A stretch of DNA of 31,724 nt from JBHHZM01 sp046758065 (GTDB lineage: Bacteria > Pseudomonadota > Alphaproteobacteria > JAAXGF01), in the NCBI GenBank assembly GCA_046758065.1, contig JBHHZM010000023.1, positions 1 through 31,724 of the forward strand. The letters are read 5' to 3'. Of the stretch, positions 8,924 to 18,611 are shown one piece after another. Below the pieces are notes generated by a model, which made no database searches, was not told the origin of the DNA, and saw nothing but the letters and a program-made list of their open reading frames with translations. The position numbers and the translations under genes are program-made. The number at the start of each line of letters is the position of its first letter. Positions within the stretch are counted from its first letter, which is position 1.

Positions 8924-9415
8924 ATGAGACTGAACGAGCTTAACGACAATCCCGGGTCGCACCGGCGGGGCAAGCGGCTCGGCCGCGGTATCGGCTCGGG
9001 CACGGGCAAGACCGCGGGCCGCGGCCACAAGGGACAGAAGTCGCGGTCGGGCGTGGCGCTCAAGGGTTTCGAGGGCGGTCAGATGCCGCTTTACCGCCGC
9101 TTGCCGAAGCGCGGCTTCCACAACATCTTCGCCAAGCGCTTCGAAATCGTCAATCTGGGGCGCCTTCAGAAAGCGATCGACGACGGCAGGATCAAGGTCG
9201 ACGCACCGGTGAACCGCGGTGTGCTGATCGCGGCCGGGCTGCTGCGCAAGCGGGGCTATGACGGCGTCCGTCTTCTCGCCAAGGGCGAGATCAAGGCGGC
9301 GGTGACCATCGAAGTCGACGGCGCCTCGAAGGCCGCCGTGGCCGCGATCGAGGGCGCCGGCGGCAGGGTCGTGCTTCCCGCCGCCAAGCCGGCCGCGGAC
9401 GCGCCGGCGTCCTGA
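8924..9415 (+). CDS. rplO: 50S ribosomal protein L15
   Basis: A 163-residue late-assembly protein. Its glycine/arginine-rich N-terminus (RGKRLGRGIGSGTGKTAGRG) is a long unstructured arm that threads into 23S rRNA; the globular part includes GFEGGQMPLYRRLPKRGF. The C-terminus is an alanine-rich tail, slightly longer than in E. coli. secY follows after 15 bases. Confidence 0.97.
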   Translation: MRLNELNDNPGSHRRGKRLGRGIGSGTGKTAGRGHKGQKSRSGVALKGFEGGQMPLYRRLPKRGFHNIFAKRFEIVNLGRLQKAIDDGRIKVDAPVNRGVLIAAGLLRKRGYDGVRLLAKGEIKAAVTIEVDGASKAAVAAIEGAGGRVVLPAAKPAADAPAS

Positions 9416-9430
9416 TTCGAAAGGAAAACC

Positions 9431-10771
9431 ATGGCTTCCGCCGCCGAGCAACTCGCCGCCAACATCAATTTCGCCGCCCTGGGCAAGGCGACGGAGCTCA
9501 AGAAGCGGCTGTGGTTCACCCTCGGCGCCCTGGTGATCTACCGGCTCGGCACCTATATCCCGATCCCCGGCGTCGATCCGGTGATCATCAAGGATATCTT
9601 CGAGCAGCAGGCCGGCGGCATCCTCGGCATGTTCAACATGCTCGCCGGCGGCGCCCTTGGGCGGATGACGATCTTCGCCCTCAACATCATGCCCTACATC
9701 TCGGCGTCGATCATCATTCAGCTCCTTACCACCGTGTCGCCGCACCTCGAACAACTCAAGAAGGAAGGCGAGACTGGACGGAAAAAGATCAATCAGTACA
9801 CCCGGTACGGAACTGTCTTTCTCGCTGCACTTCAAGGCTATGGCATCGCCATGGGGCTCGAAGGCATGACCGGTTCGCAGGGCGCCGCAGTGCTGCATCC
9901 GGGGCTGTTTTTCCGTCTTACGACGGTGATAACCCTGGTCGGCGGCACCGTGTTCCTGATGTGGCTCGGTGAGCAGATCACGGCGCGCGGCGTCGGCAAC
10001 GGGATTTCGCTGATCATTTTCTCCGGCATCGTCGCAGGGCTGCCGCGCGCCATCGGCTCCACCCTCGAGCTTGGCCGCACCGGGGCGATTTCGACGTTCT
10101 TCATCATCTTTCTCATCGTCATGGTGGTGGTGGTCGTCGCTTTCATCGTCTTCATGGAGCGAGCGCAACGACGAATCGTGGTGCAATATCCCAAACGTCA
10201 GGTCGGACAGCGGATGTTCGGCGGCGAAAGCTCGCACCTGCCGCTCAAGGTCAATACCTCGGGCGTCATTCCGCCGATCTTCGCCAGTTCGATCCTGCTG
10301 CTGCCGATCACGGTGGCGGGTTTCAACGCCGGTCAGGGACCGGAGTGGCTGAGCACGATCGCGACCTATCTTGGTCGCGGCCAGCCGCTGTTCATGGTCC
10401 TCTACATGTTGGGGATCGTCTTCTTCTGCTTCTTCTACACGTCGATCGTGTTCAATCCGGCGGACACCGCCGACAACCTGAAGAAGTACGGCGGCTTCAT
10501 CCCCGGGATCCGGCCGGGCAAGAACACGGCGGAATACCTCGACTACGTGCTCACCCGGCTGACCGTCGTCGGCGCGGGGTATCTTGCCGCCGTGTGTCTC
10601 CTGCCGGAAATTCTGATCTCCAAGTTTGCGCTGCCGTTCTATTTCGGCGGAACCTCGCTGCTGATCGTCATTACCGTGACCATGGATACGGTGGGACAGA
10701 TACATTCGCACCTTCTCGCCCATCAGTACGAGGGCCTGATCAAGAAGGCCAAGCTGCGGGGGAGACGGTGA
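9431..10771 (+). CDS. secY: Protein translocase subunit SecY
   Basis: A 446-residue inner-membrane protein, the channel of the Sec translocon that exports or inserts proteins with SecE/SecG and SecA or ribosomes. About ten hydrophobic segments are visible. The first is ALVIYRLGTYIPIPGVD, followed by the plug/TM2 region (GGALGRMTIFALNIMPYISA). The cytoplasmic RRIVVQYPKRQVGQRMFGG loop is conserved. ATG 9431 is preceded by AAAGGAAAA. The stop shares one base with the adk start. Confidence 0.97.
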   Translation: MASAAEQLAANINFAALGKATELKKRLWFTLGALVIYRLGTYIPIPGVDPVIIKDIFEQQAGGILGMFNMLAGGALGRMTIFALNIMPYISASIIIQLLTTVSPHLEQLKKEGETGRKKINQYTRYGTVFLAALQGYGIAMGLEGMTGSQGAAVLHPGLFFRLTTVITLVGGTVFLMWLGEQITARGVGNGISLIIFSGIVAGLPRAIGSTLELGRTGAISTFFIIFLIVMVVVVVAFIVFMERAQRRIVVQYPKRQVGQRMFGGESSHLPLKVNTSGVIPPIFASSILLLPITVAGFNAGQGPEWLSTIATYLGRGQPLFMVLYMLGIVFFCFFYTSIVFNPADTADNLKKYGGFIPGIRPGKNTAEYLDYVLTRLTVVGAGYLAAVCLLPEILISKFALPFYFGGTSLLIVITVTMDTVGQIHSHLLAHQYEGLIKKAKLRGRR

Positions 10772-11430
10772 TGAACCTCATTCTGCTGGGGCCGCCGGGG
10801 GCCGGGAAAGGGACGCAGGCGAAGCTCATCGAGCAGGACTACGACGTCGTCCAGCTCTCGACCGGCGACATGCTGCGCGCCGCCGTCGCCGCCGACACCG
10901 AGGTCGGCAGGAAGGCGAAGGCGGTAATGGAATCGGGCGGGCTGGTGCCCGACGACATCGTCGTCTCGATCATTGCTGCGCGCATCGCCGAACCCGATTG
11001 CGCCAACGGTTTCATTCTCGACGGTTTCCCGCGCACCGTGGCGCAGGCCGAGGCGCTCGACCGGATGCTCGCGGAGAAAGGGTTGCGCATCGACCACGTC
11101 ATCGAGATGAGGGTCGATGACGAGGCGCTCGTCGGACGGCTTTCGGGGCGCTTCTCCTGCGTCAATTGCGGCGCCGCCTACCACGACGCGTTCAACCGGC
11201 CGAAGATCGAAGGGGTCTGCGACATCTGCGGAGCGCGGGAGTTCACCCGGCGCAAGGACGACAACGCCGAAACGGTGCGCGCCCGGCTCGAAGCCTATCA
11301 CGCCCAGACCGCGCCGCTACTGCCCTACTACCAGGCGCGCGGCTCGTTCCGCTCGGTCGATGGCATGGTGAAGATCGACGAAGTCGCGCGCCAGCTTCGC
11401 ACCGTGCTCAACGGTAGCGGAGAGAATTGA
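10771..11430 (+). CDS. adk: Adenylate kinase (zinc-type LID)
   Basis: A 219-residue enzyme that interconverts AMP + ATP with 2 ADP in the cytoplasm. The P-loop GPPGAGKG is at residues 7-14; the AMP-binding LSTGDMLR and DGFPRT motifs follow. It is the long form, and its LID domain carries four cysteines (C130, C133, C150, C153), the pattern of zinc-binding adenylate kinases. ATG 10771 overlaps the secY stop. In alphaproteobacteria adk commonly fills this place between secY and rpsM. A promoter for the next genes overlaps its stop. Confidence 0.96.
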   Translation: MNLILLGPPGAGKGTQAKLIEQDYDVVQLSTGDMLRAAVAADTEVGRKAKAVMESGGLVPDDIVVSIIAARIAEPDCANGFILDGFPRTVAQAEALDRMLAEKGLRIDHVIEMRVDDEALVGRLSGRFSCVNCGAAYHDAFNRPKIEGVCDICGAREFTRRKDDNAETVRARLEAYHAQTAPLLPYYQARGSFRSVDGMVKIDEVARQLRTVLNGSGEN

Positions 11431-11454
11431 CTTGAAACCCAGGATTTCTATAAT
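11427..11454 (+). promoter_or_regulatory. Candidate sigma-70-type promoter for rpsM-rpsK-rpoA-rplQ
   Basis: TTGACT at 11427-11432 and a perfect TATAAT at 11449-11454 are separated by 16 bases. Transcription would begin near 11461, about 80 bases before rpsM. The -35 box overlaps the adk stop codon. The ~109-base gap is the largest in the ribosomal cluster. The leader also contains a CACGCGCGTG palindrome at 11467-11476 and a CTTTTCTGAAAAG near-palindrome at 11516-11528 that touches the rpsM ribosome binding site (AAGGAG 11526-11531). Function is inferred from the boxes alone. Confidence 0.6.
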
Positions 11455-11539
11455 CCCGCACCGCCTCACGCGCGTGCCGAGCCCGGTCGTCAAGAAGAAC
11501 GCGCCGGCCAATTTGCTTTTCTGAAAAGGAGATCGAGCC

Positions 11540-11908
11540 TTGGCACGCATCGCCGGTGTCAATATACCCACCAACAAGCGCGTCGAGATCGCCTTGACCT
11601 ATATCTACGGCATCGGTCGTTCGAAGTCGCGCGAGATCTGCGAGAAGATTGGAATTCCGCATGACCGCCGCGTCAATCAACTGGCCGACGCCGAGGTCAT
11701 CCAGATTCGCGAAGTGATCGACCAGAATTACAGGGTTGAAGGCGATCTCAGGCGCGAGGTGGCGATGAACATCAAGCGGCTGATGGACATGGGCTGCTAC
11801 AGGGGCCTGCGCCACCGGCGTGGCCTTCCGGTCCGTGGACAACGCACCCACACCAACGCGCGAACCCGCAAGGGGCGGGCCCGGCCGATCGCCGGCAAGA
11901 AGAAGTAG
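11540..11908 (+). CDS. rpsM: 30S ribosomal protein S13
   Basis: A 122-residue protein of the small-subunit head that contacts S19 and the P-site tRNA. It starts ARIAGVNIPTNKRVEIAL after a TTG initiator at 11540; the helix-two-turn-helix region includes YIYGIGRSKSREIC. The C-terminus GLPVRGQRTHTNARTRKG is diagnostic. AAGGAG at 11526-11531 supports the TTG start. It is the first gene of the alpha part and lies just after a candidate promoter. Confidence 0.96.
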   Translation: MARIAGVNIPTNKRVEIALTYIYGIGRSKSREICEKIGIPHDRRVNQLADAEVIQIREVIDQNYRVEGDLRREVAMNIKRLMDMGCYRGLRHRRGLPVRGQRTHTNARTRKGRARPIAGKKK

Positions 11909-11917
11909 GAACGCAGC

Positions 11918-12310
11918 ATGGCCAAGGAAGCGACGACCCGCGTCAAGCGCCGCGAGAAGAAGAACATTACGTCGGGCGTGGCGCATGTGAGCGCCACGTT
12001 CAACAACACGATCATTACCATCACCGACGCCCAGGGCAACGCCATCGCCTGGTCGTCGGCGGGAAGTCAGGGTTTCAAGGGATCGCGCAAATCGACGCCC
12101 TACGCCGCCCAGATGGCGGCCGAGGTCGCCGGCCGCAAGGCGCAGGAGCACGGCATGCGTACCCTTGAGGTTGAAGTGAGGGGTCCCGGGTCGGGCCGCG
12201 AATCGGCGTTGCGTGCGTTGCAGGCGGTGGGTTTCACCATCACCGCCATTCGCGACGTCAGCCCGATTCCACACAATGGCTGCCGGCCGCCCAAGCGCCG
12301 CCGGGTCTAG
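11918..12310 (+). CDS. rpsK: 30S ribosomal protein S11
   Basis: A 130-residue protein of the small-subunit platform near the E site. The conserved GVAHVSATFNNTIITITDAQGN, WSSAGSQGFKGSRKSTPYAAQ and RDVSPIPHNGCRPPKRRRV segments are all present. ATG 11918 follows the rpsM stop by nine bases. A 91-base gap containing a hairpin separates it from the chosen rpoA start. Confidence 0.97.
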   Translation: MAKEATTRVKRREKKNITSGVAHVSATFNNTIITITDAQGNAIAWSSAGSQGFKGSRKSTPYAAQMAAEVAGRKAQEHGMRTLEVEVRGPGSGRESALRALQAVGFTITAIRDVSPIPHNGCRPPKRRRV

Positions 12311-12364
12311 GATGGGCCCCGCAAGCGGACGGGACCCGATGGAGATCCGGCCGACCGATGTCGT

Positions 12365-12381
12365 GGCGAACGCGGTTCGCC
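12365..12381 (+). promoter_or_regulatory. Perfect 7-bp hairpin just before rpoA
   Basis: GGCGAAC at 12365-12371 and GTTCGCC at 12375-12381 form a perfect stem closed by a GCG loop. It ends about eight bases before the rpoA ribosome binding site (TGAGGA, 12389-12394). There is no U-tract, so it is not an intrinsic terminator. It could mark a processing site or affect rpoA translation; neither is shown. Confidence 0.4.
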
Positions 12382-12401
12382 CTACACATGAGGATGTTTT
12401 C

Positions 12402-13418
12402 GTGATCCAGAAGAACTGGCAGGAACTGATAAAGCCCAACCGGCTCGCTATCGAGGCGGGCACCAACCCCAAGCGCGATGCGACGATCGTCGCCGAGCCG
12501 CTCGAGCGCGGTTTTGGGTTGACCCTCGGCAACGCCCTGCGCCGCGTGCTCTTGTCGTCCCTTCAGGGGGCGGCGGTGACTTCGGTGCAGATCGACGGTG
12601 TGCTGCACGAGTTTTCGTCGATTCCCGGAGTGCGCGAGGACGTGACCGACATCGTTCTCAACATCAAGTCGATGGCGCTCAGGATGCACGGCGAGGGGCC
12701 GAAGCGCATGACGCTGGCGGCCAAAGGACCTTGCGAGATCACCGCCGCGATGGTCGAGACGGGCCACGACATCGAGATCATGGACCCCGATCACCTGATC
12801 TGTACCCTCGGGGACGGTGCCAAGATCAGCATGGAGATGACCGTCGAGACCGGCAAGGGCTATGTGCCGGCCGCGCAGAGCCGCATCGAGGACGCGCCCA
12901 TCGGCCTGATTCCGGTCGACGCGCTGTTCAGTCCGGTGCGCAAGGTCGCCTACAAGGTCGACAACTCGCGCGTCGGTCAGGTCACCGACTACGACAAGCT
13001 GTCGATGCGGGTCGAAACCAACGGTGTGGTCCTGCCCGAGGACGCGGTCGCGCTTGCGGCGCGTATCCTGCAGGATCAGCTCCAGCTCTTCATCAATTTC
13101 GAGGAGCCGAGCGCGGTGACCGCCGAAGAACAGGCCGCCGAGCCGGCGTTCAACCCGAATCTGCTGCGCAAGGTCGACGAGCTCGAGCTTTCGGTGCGTT
13201 CGGCCAACTGCCTCAAGAACGACAATATCGTCTACATCGGCGACCTCGTGCAGAAATCCGAGCAGGAGATGCTGCGCACGCCCAACTTCGGGCGCAAGTC
13301 GCTCAACGAGATCAAGGAGGTGTTGGCGCAGATGGGGCTGCAGCTCGGCATGGAGGTGACAAGCTGGCCACCGGAAAACGTCGAGGAACTGGCCAAGCGG
13401 CTCGAGGAACCGTACTAG
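12402..13418 (+). CDS. rpoA: DNA-directed RNA polymerase subunit alpha
   Basis: A 338-residue core polymerase subunit that dimerises to seed assembly. The start is placed at GTG 12402 (IQKNWQELIKPNRL after the initiator), preceded by TGAGGA. ATG codons in frame at 12312 and 12339 would add up to 30 residues of non-conserved sequence. The N-terminal domain includes FGLTLGNALRRVLLSSLQG. The C-terminal domain begins about residue 255; R266 in SVRSANCLKN matches E. coli R265, which contacts UP elements and activators. The C-terminus also has NFGRKSLNEIKEVL. Confidence 0.95.
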   Translation: MIQKNWQELIKPNRLAIEAGTNPKRDATIVAEPLERGFGLTLGNALRRVLLSSLQGAAVTSVQIDGVLHEFSSIPGVREDVTDIVLNIKSMALRMHGEGPKRMTLAAKGPCEITAAMVETGHDIEIMDPDHLICTLGDGAKISMEMTVETGKGYVPAAQSRIEDAPIGLIPVDALFSPVRKVAYKVDNSRVGQVTDYDKLSMRVETNGVVLPEDAVALAARILQDQLQLFINFEEPSAVTAEEQAAEPAFNPNLLRKVDELELSVRSANCLKNDNIVYIGDLVQKSEQEMLRTPNFGRKSLNEIKEVLAQMGLQLGMEVTSWPPENVEELAKRLEEPY

Positions 13419-13458
13419 AGCGCGGTCGCGCGCAAAGAAATGCTGGAAAGGGAACGTC

Positions 13459-13878
13459 ATGCGCCACGGAATTAGCGGTCGCAAGCTCAACCGCACTTCG
13501 ACCCATCGCAAAGCGATGCTCGCCAACATGGCGATGGCGCTCATCAAGCACGAGCAGATCACGACGACGTTGCCCAAGGCGAAGGAACTCAGGCCCTACG
13601 TCGAGAAGCTCATCACGCTCGGCAAGCGCGGCGGTCTGCACGCTCGGCGCCAGGCGCTCGCGGCGCTGCGCGACCGCGGACTGGCCGAAAAGCTGTTCGG
13701 CACGCTCGCGCCGCGTTACGCCGAGCGCAAGGGCGGTTATACCCGCGTACTGCGTGCCGGGTTCCGCTACGGCGATGACGCACCCATGGCGGTCATCGAG
13801 CTGGTCGACCGCGATCCCAACGCCAAGGGTCAGGATTCCGGTCCGGTCGGTGAGGAAAAGGAAGACGTCGAGGCGTAA
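13459..13878 (+). CDS. rplQ: 50S ribosomal protein L17
   Basis: A 139-residue protein beside the exit tunnel. The core MRHGISGRKLNRTSTHRKAM, TTLPKAKELRPYVEKLITLGK and the terminal GDDAPMAVIELVDRD are typical. The C-terminus has a ~20-residue acidic tail, common in alphaproteobacterial L17. AAAGGGAA precedes ATG 13459. It ends the ribosomal cluster. Confidence 0.97.
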   Translation: MRHGISGRKLNRTSTHRKAMLANMAMALIKHEQITTTLPKAKELRPYVEKLITLGKRGGLHARRQALAALRDRGLAEKLFGTLAPRYAERKGGYTRVLRAGFRYGDDAPMAVIELVDRDPNAKGQDSGPVGEEKEDVEA

Positions 13879-13884
13879 CACCTC

Positions 13885-13908
13885 GGGTTCGTCCGTCTAC
13901 GCGAACCC
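13885..13908 (+). terminator. Weak hairpin after rplQ
   Basis: GGGTTCG at 13885-13891 pairs with CGAACCC at 13902-13908 across a ten-base loop, seven bases after the rplQ stop. No run of T follows, so it does not look like an intrinsic terminator. It may protect the transcript 3' end, or have no role, if rarA is co-transcribed. Confidence 0.25.
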
Positions 13909-13944
13909 CCGCGCCGGGCCCGACGCCTTCCGGGCGCAGGGCGG

Positions 13945-15249
13945 TTGACCACTCTTTTCGAATCCCAGGCGCCGCAGCCTCTCGCCGATCGTCTGCGGCC
14001 CAAGAGCCTCGACGAAGTCGTCGGCCAGGATCATCTGCTCGGTCCGGAAGGGCCGATCGGCCGCATGCTTTCGGATCACCGGCTGGCCTCGCTCGTTTTG
14101 TGGGGGCCGCCCGGCTCGGGCAAGACGACGATCGCGCGGCTGCTCGCCGACCACACCGAGCTCGCGTTCGAGCCGCTCTCGGCGGTGTTTTCCGGCGTCG
14201 CCGACTTGCGCAAGGTCTTTTCCCGCGCCCGCGAGCGTCGGCAGGTGGGTCAGGGAACATTGCTTTTCATCGACGAGATCCACCGCCACAACCGGGCGCA
14301 GCAGGACGGCCTCCTGCCTTACGTCGAGGACGGCACGGTGATCCTCGTCGGCGCCACCACCGAAAATCCGTCGTTCGAGCTGATCGGCGCGCTTCTGTCG
14401 CGCTGCCAGACGCTGGTACTCAACCGGCTCGATGACGCGGCGCTCGAAATCCTGCTGGCGCGCGCCGAGGCCGAAGAGGGGCGGGCGCTGCCGCTCGACG
14501 CCGACGCCCGGGCGGGCTTGCGCGAGATGGCCGACGGCGACGGCCGCTTCCTGTTCAACCTCGCCGAGGAGCTGTTCCATCTCCCCCCCGAGCCGCTGCT
14601 CGACCGCGCGGCGCTCGCCGCGACGGTGCAGAAGCGCGTGCCGCTCTACGATAAAGCGCAGGAAGGCCACTACAATCTGATCAGCGCGCTGCACAAGTCG
14701 CTGCGTGGTTCCGATACAGACGCCGCGCTCTACTGGCTGGCGCGCATGCTCGCGGCCGGCGAGGCTCCGCTCTACATCGTCCGGCGGCTGGTCCGGTTCG
14801 CTTCGGAAGATATCGGTCTCGCCGATCCGCAAGCGCTGGTGCAGACGATCGCCGCGCGCGACGCCTACGATTTCATTGGCTCCCCCGAAGGCGAACTCGC
14901 GCTTGCCCAGGCGGTGATCTATCTGGCGAGCGCGCCGAAGTCGAACGCGGCCTACCGGGCGCTCGGCGACGCGATGCGGAGCGCCCGCGAACACGGCTCG
15001 CTGATGCCGCCGAAGCACATCCTCAATGCGCCGACGCGACTGATGAAGGATCTCGGCTATGGCAAGGGCTATGTCTACGATCACGGGACACCCGAGGGTT
15101 TCTCCGGCCAGGACTACTTTCCCGAGGCCATGGCGCGCGAGACCTACTACCGGCCCGGAGACCGCGGCTTCGAGCGCGAGGTCGCCAAGCGCCTCGAATA
15201 CTGGCGTCGCCTGCGGCAAAAGGCGGGCGAGGAGAAGGACGGGAAGTGA
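13945..15249 (+). CDS. rarA: Replication-associated recombination protein A (AAA+ ATPase)
   Basis: A 434-residue AAA+ protein of the RarA/MgsA/WRNIP1 family, which acts at stalled replication forks and binds single-stranded DNA ends and SSB. Walker A GPPGSGKT is at residues 54-61, Walker B LLFIDEIHR at about 106-114, and the sensor segment GATTENPSFE at 136-145. The C-terminal tetramerisation part includes YDKAQEGHYNLISALHKSLRGSD. The best start is TTG 13945, as TTLFESQAPQPLADRLRPKSL matches the usual family N-terminus. It follows rplQ in the same direction, a common alphaproteobacterial neighbourhood. Confidence 0.93.
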   Translation: MTTLFESQAPQPLADRLRPKSLDEVVGQDHLLGPEGPIGRMLSDHRLASLVLWGPPGSGKTTIARLLADHTELAFEPLSAVFSGVADLRKVFSRARERRQVGQGTLLFIDEIHRHNRAQQDGLLPYVEDGTVILVGATTENPSFELIGALLSRCQTLVLNRLDDAALEILLARAEAEEGRALPLDADARAGLREMADGDGRFLFNLAEELFHLPPEPLLDRAALAATVQKRVPLYDKAQEGHYNLISALHKSLRGSDTDAALYWLARMLAAGEAPLYIVRRLVRFASEDIGLADPQALVQTIAARDAYDFIGSPEGELALAQAVIYLASAPKSNAAYRALGDAMRSAREHGSLMPPKHILNAPTRLMKDLGYGKGYVYDHGTPEGFSGQDYFPEAMARETYYRPGDRGFEREVAKRLEYWRRLRQKAGEEKDGK

Positions 15250-15283
15250 GTCCGTTCGCCGCCATCGTCCCGGCGGCGCCGTC

Positions 15284-16276
15284 GTGAGCGGCGTCGAGAT
15301 TCGCGAAGTCAAGGCCGACGAGGCCGAACTGCGGCTCGACCGCTGGTTCCGCCGGCATTACCCGGGGCTGGGCCACGGCCGTCTCGAAAAGCTCCTGCGC
15401 ACCGGGCAGGTCCGGATCGACGGCGCACGGGCGAAAGCGGGGGTGCGCCTCGCCGCCGGTCAGCGCATCCGCATCCCGCCGCTCGACGCTGCCTCCGAAC
15501 GACCGGCGCAACCGGCCGCGCCGCCGGTAACCGCGGCGGACACCAAGTGGCTACGCGCGTCCGTGCTCCACCGCGACGACGAGATAATCGCCATCGACAA
15601 GCCGCCGGGGCTCGCCGCGCAGGGCGGCAGCGGCACGCGCCGGCATCTCGACGCCATGCTCGATGCGCTGCGCTTCGGCGCGCCCGAAAGACCGCGCCTC
15701 GTCCACCGTCTCGACCGCGATACCTCGGGCGTCCTTTTGCTCGCGCGCAGCGCCGCCGCCGCGGCCCGGCTCGGCAAACTGTTCCGCGGTCGCGACGTAT
15801 ACAAGCTCTACTGGGCTCTGGTCGTCGGTTGCCCGCCCGAGAACGAGGGGCGCGTGTCGCTGGCGCTCGCGAAGCGCCCCATGCGGGGTGGAGAACGGGT
15901 CGCGGCAGGCGAGGGCAAGCCGGCGGTGACCGATTATCGGGTGATCGACACCGTGGGCCGCAAGGCGTCGTGGCTCGCGCTGACGCCGCGCACCGGACGC
16001 ACCCATCAGCTCCGCGCGCATTGCGCGGCATTGGGGACGCCGATCGTGGGCGACGGCAAATACGGCGGAGCGGCGGCTTTTCTCAAGGGCGGAACCGTCG
16101 CCGCGAAGCTGCATCTCCACGCCCGCGCCGTCGATCTCCCCGCGCCGTCAGGCGGACGCCTGTGCATCGTCGCGCCGCTGCCGGCCCACATGCGCGAAAC
16201 CTGGGCGGCGCTCGGCCTCGACCCCGAGGCCGGTGGCGCGCCGTTCGCGGCGCCCGAGGGGGCCGGAACGCCGTGA
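15284..16276 (+). CDS. RluC/RluD-family 23S rRNA pseudouridine synthase
   Basis: A 330-residue enzyme that isomerises uridine to pseudouridine in rRNA. An S4-like RNA-binding region (residues ~15-65) is followed by the catalytic domain with HRLDRDTSGVLLLA at 141-154; D144 is the expected catalytic aspartate. The RTGRTHQLRAH motif in the C-terminal half is also typical. GTG 15284 is the only reasonable start after rarA. Pairing with a downstream HAD phosphatase, as here, suggests the RluC branch, but the exact target uridines cannot be read from sequence alone. Confidence 0.9.
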   Translation: MSGVEIREVKADEAELRLDRWFRRHYPGLGHGRLEKLLRTGQVRIDGARAKAGVRLAAGQRIRIPPLDAASERPAQPAAPPVTAADTKWLRASVLHRDDEIIAIDKPPGLAAQGGSGTRRHLDAMLDALRFGAPERPRLVHRLDRDTSGVLLLARSAAAAARLGKLFRGRDVYKLYWALVVGCPPENEGRVSLALAKRPMRGGERVAAGEGKPAVTDYRVIDTVGRKASWLALTPRTGRTHQLRAHCAALGTPIVGDGKYGGAAAFLKGGTVAAKLHLHARAVDLPAPSGGRLCIVAPLPAHMRETWAALGLDPEAGGAPFAAPEGAGTP

Positions 16277-16947
16277 TCCGGCTCGTCGTCTTCGACTGCG
16301 ACGGCACACTCGTCGACGGTCAGTACGCCATCATCGAGGCAATGCGGCGCAGCTTCTTGCGCCACCGGCTCGCGCCGCCTCCGGCCGCCGCCGTGCGTCG
16401 CGTCGTGGGGCTTGCGCTGCCGTCGGCGATTGCCCGGCTTTGGCCCGACGGCGACAATGGCGTCTGCGAGGGGCTGGTACGCGACTATCGCACCGAGTTC
16501 GCGACGCTGCGGAGCGATCCCGCACATCGCGAACCGCTCTATCCCGGCGCCGCCAAGGCCATCGCCGGACTCGCCGCTGCCGGTTATCGGCTCGGCATGG
16601 CGACCGGCAAGTCGCGACGGGGCTTGCGCGCAACCCTCGAACGTTGCGGTCTGTACGACCGCTTCGTCACCCTGCAGACCGCTGACGACGCGCCGAGCAA
16701 GCCGCATCCGGGGATGCTCGAACGGGCAATGTCCGAAGCCGGCGTCGCGGTGGACGAGACCGCGCACGTCGGCGACACGACTTTCGACGTCGAGATGGCG
16801 ATCAACGCCGGCGTCGCCGCACTCGGCGTGAGCTGGGGCTACCACGAGGCGGAGGAACTGGCGGCCGCCGGCGCGCATGCGGTTATCGATTCCTTCGCTG
16901 AGCTTCCCGGCGTTCTCGCGTCGCTCGCCGGGGCGCCACGCGGATAG
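16273..16947 (+). CDS. HAD-superfamily hydrolase, phosphoglycolate phosphatase-like
   Basis: A 224-residue haloacid dehalogenase-type phosphatase. Motif I FDCDGTLVD has the nucleophile D8 and acid/base D10; motif II is the T/S in MATGKSRRG; motif III is the lysine in SKPHPGML; motif IV is GDTTFDVEMA. A helical cap region lies between motifs I and II. The GTG start overlaps the stop of the pseudouridine synthase, so the two are co-translated. The substrate is unknown; small phosphorylated metabolites are usual for this group. Confidence 0.85.
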   Translation: MIRLVVFDCDGTLVDGQYAIIEAMRRSFLRHRLAPPPAAAVRRVVGLALPSAIARLWPDGDNGVCEGLVRDYRTEFATLRSDPAHREPLYPGAAKAIAGLAAAGYRLGMATGKSRRGLRATLERCGLYDRFVTLQTADDAPSKPHPGMLERAMSEAGVAVDETAHVGDTTFDVEMAINAGVAALGVSWGYHEAEELAAAGAHAVIDSFAELPGVLASLAGAPRG

Positions 16948-16990
16948 CGCGGACGGTGAAGGGTGGTTTCGCGGCGGGTCCGCGTCCGCG

Positions 16991-16996
16991 TATGAT
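16991..16996 (+). promoter_or_regulatory. Possible -10 box upstream of pccB
   Basis: TATGAT at 16991-16996 is the best -10-like hexamer in the 121-base gap between the HAD gene and pccB. No good -35 hexamer is seen 16-18 bases before it. The gap shows no other structure I can support. Confidence 0.25.
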
Positions 16997-17068
16997 GCGG
17001 AGGGTGATGGCGGCCGGCCCCAGCGGCGTGCCCCAATGTCCGGTAAATGTGCGGAAAGCAAGGAAGAC

Positions 17069-18601
<1,533 letters not shown>

Positions 18602-18611
18602 CGGGCGCGTG

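Noticed and set aside
8789..10723. A 644-codon open frame on the minus strand across rpmD, rplO and secY
   Set aside because: It is fully antisense to well-conserved genes, its product is rich in Asp/Arg/His as expected from GC-rich reverse frames, and it resembles no family I know. It is a shadow frame.
11158..11232. Four cysteines in the adenylate kinase LID as something new
   Set aside because: Zinc-binding LID domains are well known among long-form bacterial adenylate kinases.
10771..11540. Missing map and rpmJ between secY and rpsM as a gene loss
   Set aside because: This is the normal arrangement in alphaproteobacteria, where adk follows secY and map and rpmJ lie elsewhere.
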